Below are positions 1 to 5,804 of a DNA stretch of 8,909 nucleotides, piece by piece. The translations under genes were made by a program, and so were the position numbers. Location: the NCBI GenBank assembly GCA_012719015.1, contig JAAYBE010000201.1:1-8909 (forward strand), written 5' to 3'. The notes below the pieces were generated by a model, which was not told the DNA's origin, did no database searches, and was given only the letters and a program-made list of their open reading frames with translations. This DNA is from Actinomycetota bacterium (GTDB lineage: Bacteria > Actinomycetota > Thermoleophilia > UBA2241). Within the stretch, counting starts at the first letter, position 1, and each line of letters opens with the position of its first letter.

Positions 1-47
1 GAGGCGCGCCGATCCCGGCCGCCCGACCGCGCGAGGAAGGAGACCTC

Positions 48-2399
48 ATGGGTTCTGCTCACAGGCGCGTCACCCGGTGCCGGGCGCCGCTCCTCCTGCT
101 GCTGTTCGCGTTGCTGGCGCTGCTCGTGGCCGCCCCCGGGGTCTGGGCAGGCCCGCCCGACCCGACCCTGTCGCTCGAAGAACTGCGGACGGAGCTGGAG
201 GCCGGGCCGCTCGACGGTCACCTGCTCACCACCATGAAGGGCACCACACCGGAGAGGATCACGGTGCAGGTGCAGAGCGTCATCGACTACTCGAACGGTA
301 CGCTGATCCTCTTCGAGGCCTCGGGCCCCTGGATCGACCGCATCGGCGGCATCGCCTCCGGCATGAGCGGCAGCCCCGTTTACGTGGACGACGGCGGCGT
401 CGACAAGCTGGTAGGGGCGCTCTCCTACGGCGACGCGTTCACGCTCAACGGCCTCGGGCTCGCCACGCCCATCGAGTTCATGACGGCGATCCAGGACGCC
501 TACCCCCTGAGTGCGCTGCGCGCGATCGAGCGCACCCGCCCGCCGGCGGCCGGCGTCTACAAGCTGAGTGAGCCGGTCCGGACCTCACATGGCGTCGTCA
601 CCAGCGTGCGGGTGGCGCGCAGCGCCAAGGCCGCCGCCAAGGTCGAGGCGCCCGCCCGCCAGTCCGTCATGGCGCCGCTCGGCCTCCTGGAGATCGGCGG
701 CGCACAGCCGGGCAGCGCGACCTTCGACCGTATCGCCGCCAAGTTCGCGAGGAGCGGGTTCCTCGTCAAGGCGGCGTCGGGCACCAGCGCGTGGGCCGGT
801 CCGCCGACGCCCGACCTCGAGCCCGGCTCGCCCTGTGCCGTCCTCTTCTCGCAGGGCTCCGTGTGGGTCGGCGCCGCCGGCACCGTCACCTACGTCGACG
901 GCGACGCCGTGATGATCTTCGGCCATCCCTTCCAGCAGTTCGGCCCGCTCGAGGCCGACCTCACCGGCGGCTTCGTCCAGGGCGTCTGGGGAAGCAGCTT
1001 CGAGCCCTACAAGCTGATCGCCCCGCGCGACGTCAAGGGCGCCGTCGTGCAGGACCGCATGTGGGGCGTCGAGGGCGATCTCGGCAAGACCGCCCCCAGC
1101 TTCCCGGTGACGACCGAGCTCACGCTGCCGGGCGTGGCCACTCCCTTCCAGGACCAGACCGACGTCAGCCAGTGGCTGTTCACCGGCGGCGCGTATCCCG
1201 AGCTGCCCGGCGAGATCGTCTCCGCGCTGGCCTACCGCTGGCTCGACCAGTACTTCTATCCGGGCAGCGGCGAGACGACCACCGTCATCCGCGTCTCCGA
1301 CGACACGGGTACCTACACCGTGTCGCGCCACAACATCTGGACGGACCCGTTCGACGTGTCCTGGCTGCTCGGCATGGACGCGAGCGACCTGCTGTACACA
1401 CTGTCGTCCAATCCGGACGGCGTGCTGCAACCTGAGATCGAGTCGGTCGCCGTGACCGGCAGCCTCTCGCCGACGCAGCGCAGCGCCCGCATCGCCGCGA
1501 TCACCCTGCCCGAGGGGTGGGGTCCCGGCGAGAACGTGGTGCGCGTCGACTACTACCGCTACGGCTCCCCTGCCGTGCAGTCGCTCGAGACGACGCTCAC
1601 TGTGCCGGCCGGGACCTCGCTGTACGGGCGGCTGGCCGTGTACCCGGCCGTGTACGGCGGCGGCGAGGACGAGGAAGTGGGGAGCTCCCCCGCCTCGGAT
1701 CCGCCGGCCACCCTGGCCGGACTCGTCGACCAGCTCAACGCATCCCCGGGCAACGGCGAGCTCATCGTCTCGTACCAGCCCGAGGAGGGCATCGGGCCGG
1801 CGGCGCCGGACCCGATCGAGAGGACCGTCGCGACCGGCTACGTCTTCTCCAACGAGCTCAGCCTCCCGACCGCCTACCTCACGCTGCGGGCCCGGCCGAA
1901 GACGGTGGCCTACGGCGCCGACGTCACCGTGACCGGATCCGTGGAGAGCTCGAAGGACGTCGCCGTCACCCTCTACCGCCGCGACGCCGGCGGCAGCGAG
2001 GTCGAGGTCGCCACGCTCCACGCCCGCTCCAAGCAGGGCATGGCGAGCTTCACGGGCGTCGTGCGCAACCTCAGGCGCAACACGACGCTCATCGCGCGCG
2101 TGGGCTCCGTCGACGGCTCGCTGCCCGGCGGCGCCGTGGCGAACGTCAAGGTGACTCCGCGGGTCTGGCTCACGGGCGCCGCCCGTCTGGCCGTGCACGT
2201 GCGGCCCGCCACCGACGACACGGTCATGCTCCAGCGCCGCGCGCGCCGCGTGTGGAAGAACTACAAGCGCGTCACGGTCCTCGGCGGCGAGGGGTCGACC
2301 AGGCTGCCCAAGGGGACCCATGTGCTGCGCGTCAAGGTCCCGGCCGGTGATCTCCACGCCGCGGGCACCTCGCCGGTGTTCACGATCAAGGTGAAGTGA
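48..2399 (+). CDS. Secreted SpoIVB/S55-peptidase-like protein with C-terminal beta-rich domains
   Basis: 783 residues. The ATG is preceded by AAGGAG (37-42) with a 5-nt spacer. A signal peptide is evident: basic residues 1-12, a Leu-rich core at 14-29, and probable cleavage after VWA at 34, so the protein is exported. Residues about 50-150 contain GGIASGMSGSP (100-110), where Ser107 is the likely S55-type nucleophile, followed by a GLATPIEFM strand. Residues 275-345 contain GTVTYVDGD and FGHPF (291-295; His293 a candidate catalytic His), then SSFEPYKLIAP and QDRMWGVEGDLG. These blocks resemble Peptidase_S55 (the SpoIVB family), but the Ser motif precedes the His motif. The protein is far larger than SpoIVB (about 430 residues), and I see no clear PDZ domain. 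Residues about 610-703 and 704-783 look like two beta-sandwich (Ig-like) modules. The substrate is unknown, and it could be a non-catalytic surface protein. The family call is fairly secure; activity is inferred. Confidence 0.85.
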   Translation: MGSAHRRVTRCRAPLLLLLFALLALLVAAPGVWAGPPDPTLSLEELRTELEAGPLDGHLLTTMKGTTPERITVQVQSVIDYSNGTLILFEASGPWIDRIGGIASGMSGSPVYVDDGGVDKLVGALSYGDAFTLNGLGLATPIEFMTAIQDAYPLSALRAIERTRPPAAGVYKLSEPVRTSHGVVTSVRVARSAKAAAKVEAPARQSVMAPLGLLEIGGAQPGSATFDRIAAKFARSGFLVKAASGTSAWAGPPTPDLEPGSPCAVLFSQGSVWVGAAGTVTYVDGDAVMIFGHPFQQFGPLEADLTGGFVQGVWGSSFEPYKLIAPRDVKGAVVQDRMWGVEGDLGKTAPSFPVTTELTLPGVATPFQDQTDVSQWLFTGGAYPELPGEIVSALAYRWLDQYFYPGSGETTTVIRVSDDTGTYTVSRHNIWTDPFDVSWLLGMDASDLLYTLSSNPDGVLQPEIESVAVTGSLSPTQRSARIAAITLPEGWGPGENVVRVDYYRYGSPAVQSLETTLTVPAGTSLYGRLAVYPAVYGGGEDEEVGSSPASDPPATLAGLVDQLNASPGNGELIVSYQPEEGIGPAAPDPIERTVATGYVFSNELSLPTAYLTLRARPKTVAYGADVTVTGSVESSKDVAVTLYRRDAGGSEVEVATLHARSKQGMASFTGVVRNLRRNTTLIARVGSVDGSLPGGAVANVKVTPRVWLTGAARLAVHVRPATDDTVMLQRRARRVWKNYKRVTVLGGEGSTRLPKGTHVLRVKVPAGDLHAAGTSPVFTIKVK

Positions 2400-2443
2400 G
2401 GCCGGGGAGCACAGCCCTCGCAGATCCACATCCGACTGAGGAC

Positions 2444-2482
2444 CGGCGGGCGCGGCGGGACGATCTCCCGCCGCGCCCGCCG
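2444..2482. terminator. 17-bp GC-rich hairpin between convergent genes
   Basis: Perfect inverted repeat: 2444-2460 pairs with 2466-2482 around a 5-nt loop (CGATC). It lies 44 nt after the stop of the S55-like gene and immediately beyond the stop of the convergent 145-residue gene, where a bidirectional terminator would sit. No T-run follows the stem on either strand, so this would be a tract-less hairpin of the kind common in high-GC bacteria. The fold is seen directly; the terminator function is inferred. Confidence 0.65.
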
Positions 2483-2484
2483 TC

Positions 2485-2922
2485 TCACACGGACTTCGGG
2501 TTCAGGACGGTCTCCCAGCCATAGCCGGCCGCCGTCGCGACCCCCTGCAGAGCGGTCCGCACGGCGGCGTAGTCCCACTGGTAGCTGTAGTCCTGGCCGA
2601 AGAGACGGGAGGTCTCCTCGATCGAGCCCGAGCGCTCCTTGCCGCCGGTCCTGTAGGTCCCGGCCTTGAAGCCGAAGCCGGGGCTCATGTCGTCCATGCC
2701 GCTCGAGACGCCCGACCCCTTCTCGACCAGGATCTCCCAGAAGCGGACGACCCGGGCGGCGTCGTCCACCCGCGCCTTGCACTTGTAGGTGAGCTTCTTC
2801 CTGCTCAGGAAGGCCTTGCGCTCGGCCAGCACGGCCTCACCTTCGAGACTGCCGTCCTTCTGCTGCGCCAGCCGCACCGGCAGGGTCGCGCTCGCGGCCG
2901 CCAGGTCGTCTGCGAGTGACAT
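2485..2922 (-). CDS. Hypothetical 145-residue protein
   Basis: I do not recognise a family. The start chosen is the ATG at 2922, because GGAGGGAG lies directly upstream; an in-frame start 38 codons further upstream would add only Arg/Ala-rich sequence with no better ribosome site. The protein has no signal peptide or membrane segment and only one Cys, so it is probably a soluble cytoplasmic protein. Its middle (about 35-75) is charged, with RKKLTYKCKARVDD followed by FWEILVEKGSG. The C-terminal half is rich in Gly, Tyr and Trp (GFGFKAGTYRTGGKERSG, then GQDYSYQWDY) and looks like a folded domain rather than a shadow frame. It lies 104 nt downstream of the Clp-like gene on the same strand, so the two may be co-transcribed, but no functional link is established. 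The real gene call rests on the ribosome site, strand context and non-random composition. Confidence 0.7.
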   Translation of the reverse strand: MSLADDLAAASATLPVRLAQQKDGSLEGEAVLAERKAFLSRKKLTYKCKARVDDAARVVRFWEILVEKGSGVSSGMDDMSPGFGFKAGTYRTGGKERSGSIEETSRLFGQDYSYQWDYAAVRTALQGVATAAGYGWETVLNPKSV

Positions 2923-3026
2923 CTCTCCTCCCTCCCGCGTCGCTGCAGAGGATATCGGCGCGCGCCGCCGCCGACTGAAGCGCGCCCGCCGTGCGGAATC
3001 GGTGGCTTGGTCACCGGTCTGGCCGG

Positions 3027-4805
3027 TCAGTTCCACCGCGCTACCTCGACGCGCACGCCGTCGAGGTCCTCGCCGTCGGAGACGGCGTCCACGACCAGGT
3101 GGCTGCGCACGACGTCCTGCTCGTTGATCATCCTCGCCAGCGGCACGGCGAGGGCGAGGTGCACCGCCTTCTGCACCCCGCGCGCGCCGGTACGGTCGCT
3201 CAGGCCGGTCCGCGCGAGCGCATCGATGAGGCGCGGCGTGGCCTGCACGCCGATGCCGCGCTCCTGCAGGTCGGGTCGGGCGGCGAGACGCCCGACCTCC
3301 AGCTCCACGATGGACCGCCCCGCCGCGGCGCCCAGCGGCGGGAAGACCAGGACGCGGCTCACGCGCGACAGGACGGCGTCGCCGAGCACGTCGACGCAGG
3401 CGTGGAGGGTCGCGGCGCGGGCCTCGGCGACCCGCTCGTCGTCATCCCGGGAGCGACCGATCCAGGCGGACGCGCCGGCGTTGGTCGTCATGATCACGGT
3501 CGCGTTGAGGCTCGAGACCGTGGTGCCCTCGAGCGTGGTGATGCGCCCCTCGAGCAGCTCGTAGAGCAGCCCGCGGACGAAGGGATGGGCGCGATCGATC
3601 TCGTCCAGCAGGACGACCGCGGCCGGCCGCTGCAGCAATCCGGCGACCAGCGAGCCCGCCTGCTCCGACGAGAGGAGGCGGTCGGCGTCGACCGGGGAGG
3701 TCAGCTCGCTGCAGTCGAAGCGCAGCGGCGAGCTGCCCGGCCCGCCGAGCACCGTCTGGAGCTCGCAGGCCAGGCTGGTCTTGCCGATGCCGGGCGCGCC
3801 GGCGAAGAGGTAGGAGCGCGGCCGGCCCGGCGTCCCCAGCCCGTACACCCACGCCAGGAGGTCGTCGACCACGGCCTCGCAGGCCTCGTGCTGCCCCAGC
3901 ACGACCTGCTCGAGGCGCCCGGTCACGGCGTCTCCCGCGGGGACCAGGTCGCGACCCACCCAGCAGCGCGCGAGGCCGAGAAGGTCCGCCGCCGCCTCAC
4001 GCACGGCCGCGACCGGTCCGCGCCCGCGGGGCGCGTTGAACGCGGCCCTCAACATACGCTGGACGGGGCCCAGCGACGGTTGGTCCGGGAAGTGCCGGGC
4101 CGCCATCCTGAAGGCCTCCTCGATGGCGGCATTGCCGAACCCCGTGGGGACCCTGAGATGGTCCGCCTCCAGGCCGACGATGAGGCGCGCCTCCGCGGGA
4201 GTGGGCGCGGGCACGTCGACGACGGTGAAGCAGTCGGTGAAGTGCCGCTTGCTGTCGCGCAGCCGCGCCCATCCCGCCGGAGTGGCGGTGACGACCAGGT
4301 GCACCCGCGGGTGTCTGGCGACGTCCACCAGGAGGTCGACGAGGTCCGACGCCTCGTGTCGCCCCTGCCAGGCCCCCTGCGCCTCGTGGACCGACTCGAC
4401 CAGTACGAGGCAGTCGTTGGACGCCTGCTTCAACATGAGCCCGACACGGTTCTCGAGGTTGCCGACGTAGAAGCACCCGGCGAGCCAGTCACGGGGCGTC
4501 GTGCAGTACATCGGCCAGGAGAAGCGATGCGGTCCGGGAGTACAGAAGTCGAGCGTCGGCTGCGCGTCGCCGGTCTCCCACGCGGCGGACCGGCGCAGCG
4601 TCAGCGCCACCGAACGCCGGCCCACGCCCTCATGCCCGACCAGCGCGACGTTCTGGCCGGCGCGCAGCAGCTCGACGGCGGGGTCGACCAGCGCGCTGCG
4701 GATGTAGGGGAGGGACTCCCTGCCGGAAGAGAACAGCGTCTCCACCTCGGGCCCTAGCCGCTGGACCTTCGCGAGCTCCAGTATCCGGTCCGGCGAATCA
4801 CTCAC
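3027..4805 (-). CDS. Degenerate two-domain Clp/Hsp100-like AAA+ ATPase
   Basis: 592 residues, GTG start with AAGGAG six nt upstream. There is no Clp N-domain and no coiled-coil M-domain, so it is much shorter than ClpA, ClpB or ClpC (about 750-860). Domain 1 (about 35-280) follows the ClpB D1 plan, but its Walker A reads GHEGVGRRS (57-65; Lys and Thr both replaced by Arg) and Walker B reads LVLVES (133-138; Asp lost). Its pore loop, FYVGNLENR (112-120), matches KYRGEFEER. Domain 2 (about 300-592) has an intact Walker A GAPGIGKT (336-343), Walker B VVLLDEID (397-404), sensor 1 MTTNAG (439-444), an arginine-finger candidate at R481 or R484, and a GAR sensor 2 (540-542). The D2 GAPPGYVGYE pore-loop segment is missing, and no IGF/IGL ClpP-docking loop is visible. 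Likely a remodelling ATPase independent of ClpP, with substrate unknown. The AAA+ family call is secure; the biological role is not. Confidence 0.9.
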   Translation of the reverse strand: MSDSPDRILELAKVQRLGPEVETLFSSGRESLPYIRSALVDPAVELLRAGQNVALVGHEGVGRRSVALTLRRSAAWETGDAQPTLDFCTPGPHRFSWPMYCTTPRDWLAGCFYVGNLENRVGLMLKQASNDCLVLVESVHEAQGAWQGRHEASDLVDLLVDVARHPRVHLVVTATPAGWARLRDSKRHFTDCFTVVDVPAPTPAEARLIVGLEADHLRVPTGFGNAAIEEAFRMAARHFPDQPSLGPVQRMLRAAFNAPRGRGPVAAVREAAADLLGLARCWVGRDLVPAGDAVTGRLEQVVLGQHEACEAVVDDLLAWVYGLGTPGRPRSYLFAGAPGIGKTSLACELQTVLGGPGSSPLRFDCSELTSPVDADRLLSSEQAGSLVAGLLQRPAAVVLLDEIDRAHPFVRGLLYELLEGRITTLEGTTVSSLNATVIMTTNAGASAWIGRSRDDDERVAEARAATLHACVDVLGDAVLSRVSRVLVFPPLGAAAGRSIVELEVGRLAARPDLQERGIGVQATPRLIDALARTGLSDRTGARGVQKAVHLALAVPLARMINEQDVVRSHLVVDAVSDGEDLDGVRVEVARWN

Positions 4806-4900
4806 GACGCGCTCCTTCCCTCAGGCGACGACCGTCCACGACCCCGAGGCGGATGCGAGGCCGCCCCGCCGACGCGCCCTCTCCGGGAGGAGGACAAGAC

Positions 4901-4968
4901 GGCTGGGACCGAGCAACGTAAACCCCGGCGGGGACGGAAAGCCGCGGCGGCCGAGCGTGGCTCAAGCC
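4901..4968 (+). ncRNA. Candidate structured RNA with c-di-GMP-I (GEMM)-like core
   Basis: The plus strand reads TAAACC (4919-4924), a short CCCC-GGC-GGGG hairpin (4923-4933), then GGGACGGAAAGCC (4931-4943). This resembles the GEMM-I core in which CAAACC, a hairpin and GGGACGCAAAGCC occur in that order. Flanking pairing is possible: GGCT (4901-4904) with AGCC (4965-4968) and GAGC (4911-4914) with GCTC (4960-4963). Against it: one core base differs (ACGG for ACGC), the first hairpin lacks a GNRA tetraloop, the segment preceding AAACC does not match, the 3' half is not clearly GEMM-like, and the amidase gene downstream has its own promoter nearer the start codon. Tentative. Confidence 0.27.
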
Positions 4969-5018
4969 TGAGGAGACACCCGGATCCGCCCCGTCGCCGG
5001 CACCGGGTCGGTCAGCCT

Positions 5019-5035
5019 CGAGCCGCCGCGGCTCG
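5019..5035. repeat. 7-bp perfect palindrome (operator or hairpin candidate)
   Basis: CGAGCCG (5019-5025) is the exact reverse complement of CGGCTCG (5029-5035), with a CCG loop between. It lies 53 nt upstream of the amidase -10 hexamer and has no T-run after it. It could be an operator or a chance product of GC-rich sequence. Confidence 0.4.
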
Positions 5036-5068
5036 CAGGCAGGCGGCCCGCCGCCGCGGAGCGTGGCA

Positions 5069-5094
5069 CGCCTCAGCCCCGAGAGGCGTATAAT
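5069..5094 (+). promoter_or_regulatory. Leaderless-type promoter of the amidase gene with inverted repeat
   Basis: A perfect TATAAT -10 hexamer occupies 5089-5094. The ATG at 5103 lies where transcription should begin (+1 predicted near 5101-5103), and no Shine-Dalgarno sequence precedes it, so the mRNA is probably leaderless. An inverted repeat, CGCCTC (5069-5074) and GAGGCG (5083-5088), abuts the -10 directly. No convincing -35 hexamer is present; the closest is GTGGCA at 5063-5068 with a long 20-nt spacer. Confidence 0.65.
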
Positions 5095-5102
5095 CAGGCG
5101 CC

Positions 5103-5804
5103 ATGCAGCGCATCCGCAGCATCCGCACGATGAGCATCGTCGCGCTCGTGGTCGCCGGCATCATCGCCGCCCTCGCCATCCTGGCGGCTCCCTCGTTCGC
5201 CGCCTCTCCCACAGCGCGCGGCACGCCGGTCCCCAAGCCACCGATCGTCAAGAAGTACATCCGCTACGGCACGGCCCGCAAGAAGCAGACGGCGGCGTAC
5301 TGCCGGCGCCATTACGGGCAGCGCGTCTGGAGACTCACCAAGCCCAAAGCCATCGTTCTGCACCACACCGCCGGGGCGACCTGGCAGGCCGCCTGGAACA
5401 CCTTCGACGCCAACACCGCCTACAACGGCGAGAAGCCCGGGGTCTCGGCGCAGTTCATCGTCCACAAGGACGGCACCATCTACCAGCTCATGCCGCTCAC
5501 CCACCGGGCCCGCCACTGCATCGGCATGAACTGGACGGCGTTCGGGATCGAGTTCGTGCAGGAGCCGAGGGCGGGCAAGGACGGTCATTGGATGGACCGC
5601 CAGATCCTGGCCCGCACGAAGCAGGTCGGCGCGGGTCTGCGACTGGTCCGCTGGCTCCGCTACCGGTACGGCATCAGGAAGGTCGACGTGGTCGGCCACG
5701 CGACCGCCAACGCGTCACGCTTCTTCAAGGACCGCACCGGTATCAGGAACGCCGCCGGCGATTGGTACGCCGCCGAGGTCAAGGCCTTCCGCGCGCGACT
5801 CTGA
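5103..5804 (+). CDS. Secreted N-acetylmuramoyl-L-alanine amidase (Amidase_2/PGRP family)
   Basis: 233 residues with a signal peptide: basic residues 1-9, hydrophobic core 12-30, cleavage likely after SFA or SFAA at 33-34. The catalytic domain runs from about 82 to 215. It begins KAIVLHHTAG (82-91; His87 or His88 is the first zinc ligand), includes SAQFIVHKDGTIYQL (115-129), and FGIEF with Glu150 at the position of the AmpD-like catalytic Glu. It ends with VVGHATANASRFFKDRTG (196-213), supplying the second zinc His199 and the acidic ligand Asp210. This is the Amidase_2 zinc fold, which cleaves the bond between N-acetylmuramate and the stem peptide in peptidoglycan outside the membrane. A tandem GCATCCGCA repeat (5110-5127) encodes RIRSIR at the N-terminus. 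The start is fixed by the adjacent TATAAT and absence of a ribosome site. The 3' end overlaps the convergent HD-GYP gene by 90 nt. A phage or autolysin origin is possible, but no phage genes are nearby. Confidence 0.92.
   Translation: MQRIRSIRTMSIVALVVAGIIAALAILAAPSFAASPTARGTPVPKPPIVKKYIRYGTARKKQTAAYCRRHYGQRVWRLTKPKAIVLHHTAGATWQAAWNTFDANTAYNGEKPGVSAQFIVHKDGTIYQLMPLTHRARHCIGMNWTAFGIEFVQEPRAGKDGHWMDRQILARTKQVGAGLRLVRWLRYRYGIRKVDVVGHATANASRFFKDRTGIRNAAGDWYAAEVKAFRARL
5110..5127 (+). repeat. Tandem 9-bp repeat at the amidase 5' end
   Basis: Two perfect head-to-tail copies of GCATCCGCA, in frame, encode the basic RIRSIR stretch of the signal peptide's n-region. Probably a small coding duplication with no separate function. 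Confidence 0.6.

Larger units (their letters stand above)
4806..5102. other. Divergent intergenic region, 297 nt
   Basis: This non-coding stretch lies between the 5' ends of the Clp-like gene (minus) and the amidase gene (plus). It contains the Clp-like gene's ribosome site, a possible structured RNA at 4901-4968, a 17-nt palindrome at 5019-5035, and the amidase promoter at 5069-5094. I could not identify a convincing -35/-10 pair for the minus-strand gene. Open frames crossing the region lack ribosome sites and look like high-GC shadows. Confidence 0.6.

Noticed and set aside
585..2429. Long open frame on the minus strand under the S55-like gene
   Set aside because: Antisense shadow: His/Arg/Gly-rich composition, no ribosome site, no domain, and the plus-strand gene has a signal peptide and motifs.
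2991..4757. 588-codon open frame on the plus strand across the Clp-like gene
   Set aside because: Shadow of the minus-strand AAA+ gene; Arg/Gly/His-rich low-complexity translation without motifs.
4964..4983. AAGCC...GGAGAC resembling a cobalamin riboswitch B12 box
   Set aside because: Spacing is wrong and the remaining cobalamin core elements are not found upstream.
5063..5080. TGGCAC as a sigma-54 -24 element
   Set aside because: No TTGC-type -12 element at the required spacing; the TATAAT fits a housekeeping-type promoter better.
5012..5260. 82-codon minus-strand frame over the amidase start
   Set aside because: No ribosome site; antisense to the signal peptide region, rich in Ala/Arg/Met.
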